From Rhynchonema sp. JSB1_4 (Eukaryota; Nematoda; Chromadorea; Monhysterida; Xyalidae), in contig JASAMV010005756.1 in the NCBI GenBank assembly GCA_030248065.1, positions 1-64,000 on the forward strand: a stretch of DNA of 64,000 bases, given 5' to 3'. The notes beneath the pieces were generated by a model, which was not told the DNA's origin, did not search any database, and saw nothing but the letters and a program-made list of their open reading frames with translations. Below, one piece after another: positions 35,405 through 46,120 of this stretch. Each line of letters opens with the position of its first letter. The stretch's first letter is position 1. The translations under genes were made by a program, and so were the position numbers.

Positions 35405-36773
35405 GGCCGGTCTCACATATGTAGCACGCGGATAGCGGGTTAGCGGATTAGCGGGCGAGATGCGCCCGCGTTTTGCTCTCACAACCTAAAAAGCAGATTA
35501 GCGGGTTGCGGGGTTGCGGGCGAGCGAAATTTCCCGCCCGCTAACCCGCCAATCCGCTCCCGCGTGTGCTCTCACAATGTCATGTAAATTGCGGGTTAGC
35601 GTTAATCCGCTTTTTACGATTAGGACTGGTTCTAATTTTTTTGCGGGTTAGCAATGGAGACGCCTGTTCGGAAGCTTATAATTTGTTTCCGAAACCTTAT
35701 CAGAGCATTAAAATGTGCTCCCGTAGATAATCAAACATGCTGTTTTCACTGAAGACATATTTGTAACTGATTATGGACGGTTAGAAACAGTCTTTCCTGT
35801 CATTACCTATCAATTTTCGTGTCCAGGTTCGACCGATGCATGATTATCAGCATGTTTGCAAGAATTTATGGTGAAAATAAGCAAAAGAACGGCAGCTGCC
35901 AAAAGAAGATAATGCTGCGACTGCTATATTGTTTCTGTGTGTAATACCATTCCAAACTTTGAAGCGCTGCATTCGTGGATCACTGCAAGGAACTAAGCGC
36001 CTGTTAGCACAAAGTATTTTCATTTGTGATCATGGTAACATTATTGTATGTAGCCTTTATATAGTGACGCGATTGTCACATGAGTTTCCGTTAACTTACA
36101 TTCGCTATGCAGAGCAGTCATCTGGAGGTTGGCAAGTTGGGACTCAAACTGGCGTTCGCCACAGATTCACTATGTGGAGGTTCACTATAGGGAGGGTCGA
36201 CTGTACCTACATGTACATGGGTAGATTTGTATCGTGACAGTTACTGGTAGATATGGCAAGCTACAGTACCTGAGGCATGGCCAGTATTGTGAATGTGGAA
36301 CTTTATCGGACAACATGGCCGAGGGACGTTATTCTGTGTTTTCTGTCGGGCGGGCGGAGGCCGGGCGATTGGACAAAGCAAGACCACTTTGAGCAAGTGA
36401 AAAAGAGCAGCGCCCGTGCGCCTTTGTGTCATTCTGTTCTTCTGGGTAGCAAACTGTTCCGTGAATTACACGTGCCATACTTAAGTACTACATGTTACTC
36501 CAGAGAGAACTTGGGCAAGCGGATAAATAAAATAAACAAATACTGGCAAATTAAACAAAATGAATGCGCTAGAGTTTCACCCGCATTTCTGCCTCCGCGT
36601 ACATTGTGAGAGCAACTGCGGGTTGCGGATTAGCGGATTAGCGGGCGGCTTCCAGGCAGACCTGCTAACCAGCTTTTCCAATTTTGCATACGAGAGCAGA
36701 AACGGGCGCTAAAAGCGGGTCTGCTAATCCGCAACCCACTTATCCGCTAACCCGCTACATTGTGAGACCGTCC
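35405..36773. mobile_element. Harbinger-like element C, unit 1 copy
   Basis: Ends are ggccggtctcacatatg and cattgtgagaccgtcc, with TAA on the right. The private word is gcgggttagcggattagcgg, in several direct and inverted copies at each end, separated by ctctcacaa or cattgtgagagc boxes. The internal motif taggactggttctaattttt is at 35621-35640. The inner part (35650-36590) has only short ORFs. Confidence 0.75.
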
Positions 36774-37123
36774 TAAAAGTTCGCTGGGAACGGGAACAAC
36801 TTTTGAGCTGGCCGATGAAATATCTTCAATGCAAGAACGTCACGTGGCCAATGCAAGCCCGGACCTGGCCGACGTATTCCGTCAACTGTGCTCCAGCATG
36901 AGACTCGAAGTCTAAAAAATACCCGACACACCTTAATTGACAAGATGCTAACCCAGGCGTGTCCGCATTTTGTTTTTATGTTTCCTTTTCTTCTTTCCCT
37001 TGCCTTTACGCATCTGTGTTGTCTCTACATGCGACAGTGAGCTTTGGCACGACTTGAGGCCAACCTATAAAATGTGAATGTAAAGGCTATGTACCGCAGA
37101 TTTCCACAAGGTCACCCTCCCCC

Positions 37124-37450
37124 CAGTGTAGTTCCTGGTCCGGCGGGGAAATTAGTGTACCTCCCTACTTTTTCGGAGGGGAAATTAGTGTACCTCCCTG
37201 GGGGGAAGGGGGGAAGACCCAAAATCAGGAAAAAGTCACTTTTTGAGGTGGAAAAGTTGACCTACTTTTACCCCTTTTTGGAAAAAAATCTTCATAAACA
37301 GGGTATTTTGCCGACTTTTGAGTACATTGACCTAAAAATCACACATTTTAGGCCTAAAAATGCCCATGTTAGGCCTAAAAATGGCCATTTTAGGCAAAAA
37401 TTGGGGAAATTAGTGTACCCGGAGGGGAAATTAGTGTACTAGTGTACCTT
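37124..37450. mobile_element. hAT-like element, left end only, word GGGGAAATTAGTGTACC
   Basis: It starts cagtgtagttcctggtccgg, the end sequence of the intact element at 57037-57425. The private word ggggaaattagtgtacc occurs four to five times. The core (cctaaaaatcacacatttta, then ttaggcctaaaaatggccat) matches the cores at 57130-57290 and 58620-58800. The right end is lost where the next foldback begins. In unit 2 the corresponding position (about 52885) has no insertion. Confidence 0.65.
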
Positions 37451-37474
37451 GGTCGAAAAAATCAGTGTGCCTTA

Positions 37475-38184
37475 GGGCGCGGCCAGGTAGATGCGGACTG
37501 CGGACTGCGGACATTGAAAAAAAAACTATGTCCAATGTCCGCAGTCCGCAGTCCGCATCTACCTGGCCGCACTTGCGGACTGCGGACTGCGGACATTGAA
37601 AAAAAACTATGTCCAATGTCCGCAGTCCGCAGTCCGCATCTACCTGGCCGCACTTGCGGACTGCGGTTTGCGGACAATCGAAACATTTTTTGATTGTGTT
37701 TGCTAGTGCGATATACAACTACAGGGTTGTGAATATAGTGTAACGTGGATTCCTGCCCTGTTGCCTGCCATTCAATACCATGAAACATTCTAACGTGTGT
37801 GTCCTTATTCTGTGATTGCTGTGTGTGATACGTGGCAGTCGTCAGTTGCGCGTGTGTTGGCAATTGATTATTGTGAGTTGGCAGATATTACATGGATGTT
37901 TCAGGCAACAACAGAAGACAACACAGTATTATGCACGGTATTGAAGTTTGCATATTTACAACCCTGTAGTTATATGCTTACTAGCAAACACAATCAATGA
38001 AATGTTTCGATTGTCCGCTGTCCGCAGTCCGCAAGTGCGGCCAGGTAGATGCGGACTGCGGACTGCGGACATTGGACATAGTTTTTTTTCAATGTCCGCA
38101 GTCCGCAGTCCGCAAGTGCGGCCAGGTAGATGCGGACTGCGGACTGCGGACATTGGACATAGTTTTTTTTCAATGTCCGCCGTG
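37475..38184. repeat. Multi-hairpin foldback built from palindrome P
   Basis: Four hairpins of about 85 bases, each gcggccaggtagatgcggac with an inverse partner and a centre of poly(A) or poly(T) plus actatgtcc, stand two at each side. The inner parts also pair (gacaatcgaaacatttttt with aaatgtttcgattgtc, and caactacagggttgtgaat with its inverse near 37965). TTA precedes the left end; the right end is cut by the hAT fragment at 38187. Confidence 0.75.
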
Positions 38185-38186
38185 CA

Positions 38187-38447
38187 GCGATTGTTGGGAT
38201 GTCTGGGAACTGTATGAGTCCATTACAACGCCATTTTAAACTGAAATATAAGCGCCGCAGGCAATTTTTTGAGAATGATGAGCAATAAAACGCATGAAAA
38301 CATACATTTTTACCTTAAAAAAGTAAGAAAATAACGAAAAAAGGGGAAAAATAATAAAAAAAAGTGGACTTACTTTTTAAAATTTTAAAATAAAAAAAGT
38401 GGCCAACTTTTACAAAAAAATTTTTATTTTTTTTTAATCCAACCCTG
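38187..38447. mobile_element. Partial CAGGGTTGG hAT element (inverted)
   Basis: From gcgattgttgggatgtctgg to ttaatccaaccctg this is the inverse of 42432-42685 in the complete hAT element. It includes the same cttttttaaggtaaaaatg-type block and the mark gcgccgcaggc. The other end is missing. Confidence 0.75.
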
Positions 38448-38556
38448 TTTATAACACAACACTGCCCGATATTGACGCACAATCGCACAGACATGATGAT
38501 CAGGAATTACAATAGAAATTCAAAATCACTGAGGCGTGATGTAGGCGGCGGGTTAC

Positions 38557-38838
38557 GGTATTGGTCGCACAATGACCATATAAGAATTCATCAAATCAAT
38601 CCTGATTTTCACGTTCAGTCACTCTTAACTACTGTGCTATTTGTGATTCTCACAAAACATTTTCAGCTGAAAATAATCCAGCAGATCAACCACGTTGCCG
38701 CAGGTCTGAAACATTCTCTTTACTACATGCTTTGTGTGCGATCACGCAAGGCAACGTCACCACCCCGTCACTTTCCCTCTTTACGATTCAGGGAAAAAAT
38801 TTGACCAATTCTTATAAAGTCATTGTACAACCAATAGC
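38557..38838. mobile_element. MITE with GGTATTGGTCGCAC end, unit 1 only
   Basis: Same family as 16915-17195. Ends are ggtattggtcgcacaatgac and gtcattgtacaaccaatagc. At this place unit 2 carries a different inverted-repeat element (53204-53488) between the same flanks (gtaggcggcgggt and agtagaacattaa). Confidence 0.7.
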
Positions 38839-38984
38839 ATAGTAGAACATTAAATATTAATGATAAGGGACGATGTTATTGACCGACACAAAAACACATG
38901 ACCGACACAGGATTCCCTGAAATTTCAAGGGCGGTAATTTGAAAAAGAAATTAAAAAAATTATTAAACGGAGGTAGTGGGTCAA

Positions 38985-39240
38985 AGATGGAAGTTCAAGA
39001 TTTAATGCACCTTATCGTGGTGGACAGGGATGGTGGACATTCAGCAACTGTTTGGAGTTTGGATTGGACAGAGATGGTGGACATTCGACAACTTTTGCGA
39101 ATTGTCGACGGAGATGGCGCCTCAAAAGTTTATACCCAGCCCACACCGTCACCATGTTGGCCAACTGTCTCCAGAAGCTTTTCACCAAAACAAGTTTCGA
39201 GAATGTTGGACGGAGATGGTGGACATTCGAGAACTTTAGC
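38985..39240 (+). repeat. Degenerate minisatellite GGACAGAGATGGTGGACATTCG
   Basis: The words gatggtggacattc and close variants occur at about 39030, 39072 and 39216, with gaattgtcgacggagatgg between. An open frame of about 100 codons spans it (KMEVQDLMHLIVVDRDGGHS), but the frame is broken or altered in unit 2 (53640-53930), so coding is doubtful. Confidence 0.5.
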
Positions 39241-39631
39241 GCTAACCTAATGATTCACTCGTTCCGTGCCACTCGGATACAACCCAACTTGAAACAACCC
39301 GAATCTGAGTGGAGGAACCTAATGCGAAACTTTTCGAAAATGTGTCCGGTCGCGCATGTGTCGGTGAAAGTGGTTTGTCAATCGACCGTAACCCGCCGAC
39401 TATATTGATACCAATTCCTTTGCAAATCCTGATTTCCACGCACAGATTGTGTGTCAATATTGGGCTGGTTTGTTCCCGAGCGGTCATGTTGGTGGATATC
39501 GATTTTGGTGGGTGGTCGTCACTTTAGTGAAGTGCGTTACGGTTAATGTTCTTGATCCCAATGCCATTTATCGATTTAAACAAAAAACCGACGTCGAAAA
39601 CCCAAAAAACAGCGGGTCCGGTGGTTTAAAG

Positions 39632-41378
39632 GGTCTCCGCCATATATATTCCAAAACCAATCTCAATGAAACTTGGCACGGTGACTGGGTTTGGTCCAAA
39701 ACACTCACGGTCAAAAAATTTTTTTCCCACATCAGCTCCCTGTCTGAGCCCGAAGGGCTGAAACGTAAAAAATTTTGACACAACACCACCGCACCATCAA
39801 AGTAAAATACCAATCTGTTTCGCATGTTCTTAGTGTGCCGTTTGATCACAAATGTTTCATAAACGCCTTAGCTCTAATCTAAATTTTTACGCACTTTTTG
39901 CCACTACCACAGCTCGCGCTATTTTGCCATAACCACGCTAATTCTAGAAAAAAAATTTTCCGTTGTATTTTTGGGCCACATAGGCAGCGCACAGAGCTTT
40001 ACTATAAAAGAGGTAACAAAGCCCATTTATCATGCTATTCAAGCGATCAAAGACCAATTTCCCATCGCTGATAAGTTTCGACAAAAGTTCGCTCAACTGT
40101 TGTGAGCCTCAACTTTTTGGCCCTTTTCTGGAGACCCCAAGCACGCTTCCATGTCATAGTTTCCTATTTTAATAACGATGTACCAAGGTGATATATGACA
40201 CGCCAGATAGTAAAAATATAATTGTTGTTAATTATGTGCAAAACTATGTTGGTTCATCTGCATACTGGAGGGAGGTACGAGCAAGAAATGAATTTTACAC
40301 AAAATCCACCACATTAACAAATTTTCGCTTCCGTCACATTTTTAGCCTACCTACTGTTGTGATGGAATTGTGGCATTTACTGTCCGATGAAGCGCCAACG
40401 CTATTGTTGTTTATCGATCAAAATCCAACATTCTAGCTCTAACGTATCTTGGGCAGAAGTCGTTCAAATGAAGGCACCGTAGACGCTGGTCCGGTTACAA
40501 GCCCGGTTGTAGTTCCAAGTCCAACGCCTCTGGCTGGACCTCAATGATCACGATTTTTCTAAAGATACATTGGAGCTAGAATTTTGGATTTTGATCGATA
40601 AACAACAATAAAGTTGGGCTTCATCGAACAGTTAATACCACACTTCCATCACAACTGCGTGTAGGCTATAAATATGACGGAAGCGAAAATTTGCTAAAAT
40701 TATGAATTTTGTGTAAAATTCATTTCTTGCTCGTACCTCCAAGTATGCAGATGAACCAACATAGTTTTGCACATAATTAACAACAATTATATTTTTACTA
40801 TCTGGCGTGTCATATATCACCTTGGTACATCGTTATTAAAACAGGAAACTATAACATAGAAGTGTGCTTGGGGTCCCCAGAAAAGGGCCAAAAAGTTGAG
40901 GCTCACAACAGTTGAGCGAACTTTTGTCGAAACTTATCAGCGATGGGAAATTGGTCTTTGATCGCTCAAACAGCGTGATAAATGGGCTTTGTTACATATT
41001 TTATAAAGCTCTGTGTGCTGTCTATGTGGCCCAAAACACAACGGAAAATTTTTTTCTAAAATTAGCGTGGTTTTGGCAATGTAGCGCGAGCTGTGGTAGT
41101 GCCAAAACAGTGAGTATAATTTTAGATAAGAGCCAAGGCGTTTATGAAACATTTGTGATCAAACGGCACACTAAGAACATGCGAAACAGATCGGTATTTT
41201 ATTTTGATGGTGCGGTGGTAGCGTCAAAATTTTTTACGTTTCAGCCCTTCGGGCTCAGACAAGAAGCTGACATGGGAAAAATTTTTCTTTGCCGTGAGTG
41301 TTTTGGACCAAATCCAGTCACCGTGCCAAGTTTCATAGAGATTAGTTTTGGTCGAATATATGTATATGTCCGAGACCC
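39632..41378. mobile_element. Giant foldback, arms about 800 bp, unit 1 only
   Basis: 39632-40440 and 40575-41378 are inverted copies with modest divergence (for example gatatatgacacgccagata at about 40190 against its inverse at 40797-40816). The spacer is about 135 bases. Unit 2 lacks the whole block 39594-41677: there aaaaaccgacgt joins gccgccggtatgc directly (54265-54290). The same 60-codon ORF (MIYDTPDSKNIIVVNYVQNY) is found in both arms; it has no known domain. Confidence 0.8.
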
Positions 41379-41382
41379 TTAA

Positions 41383-41559
41383 GGGCGAGCTTAGGTTGAA
41401 TCCGGAAATCGGAATCCGGAAATATTTCCGGAAAACGCATTATTTTGCATGTAAATTCTTGCGTTTTCCGGAAATATTTCCGGAGCCCAGAAATGTTTTG
41501 CATTTTTACGTGCAAATTATTTCCGAGTTCCGGATTCCGAATTTAACCTAAGTTCGCCC
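41383..41559. mobile_element. 177-bp MITE flanked by TTAA
   Basis: Ends gggcgagcttaggttgaatc and its near-inverse aacctaagttcgccc, with TTAA at 41379-41382 and 41560-41563. Inside are repeats of the word ccggaaatatttccgg, itself a palindrome. It sits in the outer edge of the giant foldback arm, so it is the younger insertion. Confidence 0.8.
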
Positions 41560-42001
41560 TTAAAGACCTCGGGCTTCATGAGCGAAACTCCGTCCCATAT
41601 TCGGTCACTGTGAACAATTTCACCATTAGAGTGGGAAGGCAGCTTGCCAGATTGGAAACCAAAATGCCGCTTATGCCGCCGGTATGCACTTTGCTGACAC
41701 GGTTGAGTCGAGCGGTGTCGGAGGTGCAAAATGGGTTGGCCCGCCAATGTCTTTGTTTCTATGATTTTGTCCAACGAAAAGTTTCTCACAGCTCACAGGG
41801 GAGCAACTGTTGCGTCGCGCAAAATCACAGAAGTAAAAAATCACAAGATATGGCCTGACCAATTTTGCACCTCGACCAAGCCCCGCTCGACATGCAAATG
41901 TGAGTGGAATCCGCTGTCAAACAGGGTACACTGTAAATGTTGGTTCACGTAAATTATCTAAAAACGTAAAGCCAAGGATTTTTCGGATCCCTCCAACGAA
42001 C

Positions 42002-42130
42002 ATGGCACAGACACCAAACCATGCAGTCCGTGGTTCCCATAGCGCACTGTCTCGTCTGTTGTGCGCATATAAGCCCTGTGCTCAACGCGACATGCGCAGA
42101 TGCGCACAACAACATCAAAGCACGGCGCAT
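42002..42130 (-). CDS. First exon of a secreted cysteine-rich small protein (member 2)
   Basis: ATG at 42130 opens 43 codons: a leader (MRRALMLLCASAHVALSTG) and a mature start with cysteines in the order ICAQQTRQC, TTDCMVWCLCH. It stops in phase 0 at a donor (gttcgttgg). Spacing C-x6-C-x6-C-x3-C-x-C agrees with member 3. A coding-like stretch at 41671-41800 (NSCSPVSCEKLFVGQNHRNK) may be the second exon, but its phase does not fit simply. Confidence 0.6.
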
Positions 42131-42431
42131 TTTTTCTAGGAAGGTTTTTATTTTTGGGAATGTAGGTAGGTAATGTCACCGTACGATGATCAGATACAGT
42201 ATACAGAGTTTGCACCCTACAGGTATAAACGATACTAAAAGTGAATCGGAGAAGGCTACATACATACGTACATGTACTGTATATAGCTTCAAAAGGTAAA
42301 ATGTTATTTTGGTTTTGGTTTTTTTGATGCGAATAAATTACGGAGGCGATTTGCGATTATACATTTGCTTCTAGGTAGCTGATTCGACATTCGAGTCCCG
42401 TATTCTCTGATTCGTGTTCCTGCGTTCTCAC

Positions 42432-43191
42432 CAGGGTTGGATTAAAAAAAGTAAAAATTTTCTTTTAAAAAAAGTTGGCCACTTTTTTTATTTTGAAAAG
42501 TAATTTTTTTATTATTTTTCCCCTTTATTTCGTTATTTTCTCACTTTTTTAAGGTAAAAATGTATGTTTTCATGCGTTTTATTGCTCATCATTCTCAAAA
42601 AATCGCCTGCGGCGCTTATATTTCAGTTTAAAATGGCGTTGTAATGGACTCATACAGTTCCCAGACATCCCAACAATCGCTGCATGTATTATATAGGACA
42701 CCCCATACCGTATACTGTGCAGTTATTGAGCTATCGACGTAAGCTATCGACAGACTCCACGTTGCTCGCCTATTTGCATTTGTGTGGATTTCTATTTGTT
42801 GCTTTTGCACACAACATGAGTGTGGTGTAAGTCTTTATCTCTCTTCAAATTTATCCCCAAATTCACAAACAGAAGGTTGGTCTTCCCTTTGTCATATATG
42901 CCCACAGAGTTACCTTCGGGCGGGTTCTCAAAGTTATTACCAAATGGGCTAGATCGCAAGTGATCGACATAAACAAGTCAATGGAGAAGTGGAGTCATGC
43001 AAGTCAGTGGAGAAGTTCTCTTTAATGTCCCTCAAAACATACCCAATAAGTAACATGATTTCAGAAATTTCATTTTTCTGGATACCAATTTTTTGGGGGT
43101 CCGGAATAAAAAAAGTGATTTAAAAATTTTTAAAAAGTTCTTTGTTTTAAAAAAAAGTTCGATAATAAAAAATTTTTTTAATCCAACCCTG
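42432..43191. mobile_element. Complete non-autonomous hAT element, 760 bp
   Basis: Ends cagggttggattaaaaaaag and ttttttaatccaaccctg; perfect 8-bp duplication gttctcac at 42424-42431 and 43192-43199. Alternating A/T runs fill both ends. The inner palindrome cgcctgcggcgc (about 42603) is the family mark. No transposase ORF. Confidence 0.9.
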
Positions 43192-43884
43192 GTTCTCACA
43201 CATAACGTTTACATGGCAAATGTATAATCCAACTTCAGATGGCTTCATATAAGGCCCCATGGGCTGTGATCGGAAAAACGTGGAAAAGTTTTAATGTACA
43301 GTCAACCGTGACTGCAATGACATAATGTACCTATGCTTGACCATGCTTGATCGAAACATAGTGTTGGACCGAGCATAAGTATCCGCCTTCGCCATGCATT
43401 CCAGAGTGGAAACACCAAATTGCAGGATACAAAAACTGGGAAGTATTTTCGAGCAAAGCATGATTCTCCGTCGACATTTTGCATGGCACATCATTTGCAC
43501 CTGGACCCATTTATGTTTACATACATACGTACAGTTAGTTAAAACTGATGAATACCCGCCACAATACCATGTGTAAATACAAAGTGACCCAACAATTTGG
43601 TGCTAGATCGGTTTATCGGTTGCATCGGTTTTTGTGTTAAAATTTGGTGATCTGACGTGCTGTGAGTTGTTACGGATGAGCTATACTTAGGTACTGTTTC
43701 GTGAGGTGCCTGGTCAGGACAACGCACGTTCGCTTTTTGTACATGGTAATCTCAGGCTGAAGTGCAACACGCGTGGTTTTAATCGCTCGTGTAGCTCATC
43801 CACTACAGGACGCAAGCAAATCAAATCTTAACACAAACAACGAGACACAAAGTGTTTTCGAACGAGGTACAAAGCACTGGTGAG

Positions 43885-46120
43885 CAGGGTTGGAAAAAAA
43901 AATTTTTTTTAAACAAGTTTTTTTTTAAAAAAATTTTTTTTTAAAAAAAAAATTTTTTTTTCAAAAAGTCTCAGATTCGGGGAAATTTTACCAAATTTGC
44001 CTAAAAAACGCGCAAAATCGCGAAAAAATGCAACTTTAATTGACAAGTCACTTTTGTGACTTGGTTTGCATCACTTATGAAGGGTGTTTACGTCATTTCG
44101 ATGCGATCCAACAGTCTGTGCTTGTTAAGGTGGAGTTATACTTGTCCTCATGTGGACAAATGGGTTTGAGGACATTTGTCTACACAAGAGGACATTTGGA
44201 CAGTGTGGGTCGTGTAGACAACCCATACTGTCCAAAAGTGTCCGTTTTGTCCACAAGCGAACCCATATCAAAATTGAAGAAAGAGAAAAAGCACAATTTT
44301 GCTGAAACAGCTTGCGGCTGAAAATAAGCAAGCTATCAAATCAATTAAAGTTTCTGGATCACCGAATCAACAAACTGAATCTAGAATTAAAAGTCAACGC
44401 ACAACAAAAGCTGGTAAACTGAAAAAGAAATATTTTGGGGGCCCACCCCCACCCCAAGAAACGTCACTGCCCATCAACTCTTGTCAGTGTTGAGCATATT
44501 GCTTCAATTACATCCTGATGGAGTTGATGTGTTGTGCTAATTCTTGCCTTCGATCTCGCTAATTATTCCGTGATTATGATATTCTGCTGAACATAATTAT
44601 TCCCAAGAAAAGGTCGGTCTTTTATTTTTTACTACAATCAACACACCCACAGGGTTTCGGGTGGTGGGCATTTTAGTCAGGCACGCCTCTGGGACCCGAC
44701 CAATTCTGGCCCAATCAACCGGGCCCGATCACCTGAAACCCGATCAACTAGGGCCCAGTCATCTGGGGCACCACACCAAATGAACTTTAGGCTTAGGCTT
44801 AGGCGGCTTGAGGTTAAGCTTAGGCTTGGGGTGATCTGACTCCTGTTGATCGGGCCCCACCTAATAGACTAGATTTTGATTACCACTACACTTGCAGGAG
44901 AACTTAGCACTTACAGAATGTACATATGGGTCTCAAGCGGGCCGGATCAGGCGGACCCGGCCCGGCCCGGCCCGACTTTCCCAAAGGTGGGTCCGGCCCG
45001 GACTGAACTAAATTTTTACGGTAATCTTCTGAGGCTAAATTTTTGTTTCAAGGTTACAGTTTTGTGACAAAAGTTGCGGCGTAGGACGCCACTGATCAAT
45101 TTTACGTCGAAATTGCGAGGAATTTGGGACTTTTAAACCAAGAAAAAGTTCTTTTTCACCACTTTTGGTTACGACGGGCCTATTCGGGCAGGCCATCTCT
45201 GTCCTATCTTCCACATTTCCGGCCCGGCCCGACCGAGACAGCTCCATTAAGACCTCTGGATGTGTCCCGATCCCGCACCAACTCACGGGGTCAGGGTGGT
45301 GTGCGTTCATTTGTTTTTGTTTCACTTTTGCGATTTGCGTGTGATTCAACACTTGTTTTGGGCTCTGGCACTTCCAACAAGTTGATATAAACGCACAAAG
45401 TTGCGAGGAAGGCGAGAAATCCCCATATTTCAAAGTTGTCCACAGGCCAAAAGTTCAAATTTTTGAACTCTGATCATGAGGACACTTTTGGACAGCTCGT
45501 GTGGACAAATGTCCGCATGAGATTGTCCGCATAGTGAGTTATACTTGTCCTCATCCAAGTATAACTCATCAAGAGGACAATTTGTCCAAAACTGTCCGCA
45601 AGCGTGTCCACAAGACCCAGTATGGACAAGTATAACTCCACCTTTATGGACCTATGATTGCTGCTCTGTGGTATCAGACACAACGGTTTGTGGTCGAATA
45701 AGCAAGATTCACCCATAAACCATACAGAATTGAGAATATAAGCTGCAGAAATATTTGTCGGGTCGCTGAATCAGTCGTATATGACCGACCCGATGGGGTA
45801 TGACATCAAAGTACCATGTAAGTACATGCATACTGTGTCTCATGTATCACGGGGAGGTATAATAACATCATTTGGGGCATCTTAGATACCAAATACATGC
45901 CCCAAAAGTGATTTTGTGAAGAAAATTTTTCGACCCTTGAGAAAAAATGACAAAAAATAACCCCCAAAAAGGCCATTTTTGGACGTTTTAGAACATTTTG
46001 TTCCCCCGAAAAATTTAAAAAAAAAAATTTTTTTTTTTAAAAAAAATTTTTTTCAAAAACCTTTTTTTTTAAAAAAAAAATTTTTTTTTTAAAAAAAAAT
46101 TTTTTTTTTGCCCAACCCTG
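43885..46120. mobile_element. Complete non-autonomous hAT element, 2.2 kb, with nested elements
   Basis: Ends cagggttgg and cccaaccctg, followed and preceded by long A/T runs. The 8-bp duplication ctggtgag lies at 43877-43884 and 46121-46128. Unit 1 has the single intact site at 30305-30312. The body is mostly another element (44128-45643). Confidence 0.9.
44128..45643. mobile_element. Nested element with TTA duplication, word GGACAAATGTCC
   Basis: Ends aggtggagttatacttgtcc and ggacaagtataactccacct; TTA on both sides. Near each end are repeated gtgtggacaaatgtcc-type words in both directions. Inside are stretches of ggcccggcccgg (44940-45230) and of gggcccgatcac-type words (44690-44770), both resembling element ends of the 56-64 kb island, so it has itself been entered by others. 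Confidence 0.75.

Larger units (their letters stand above)
29270..42228. repeat. Tandem array unit 1 (about 13 kb)
   Basis: Starts with aatactgaaagtgaatcgga and proceeds in the same order as unit 2: gtgcgaataaattacgga block, a PLBD-tail-like block, hAT element, Harbinger-like elements A, B, P and C, a minisatellite block and the cysteine-rich exon. Between about 30300 and 36800 identity with 46110-52600 is very high, with only scattered small changes. Differences are mostly mobile elements present in only one unit. Confidence 0.85.

Noticed and set aside
35430..35620. gcgggttagcggattagcgg resembling telomeric TTAGGG-type repeats
   Set aside because: The unit is not a telomere repeat, runs in both directions and belongs to element C, which has its own ends and target site.
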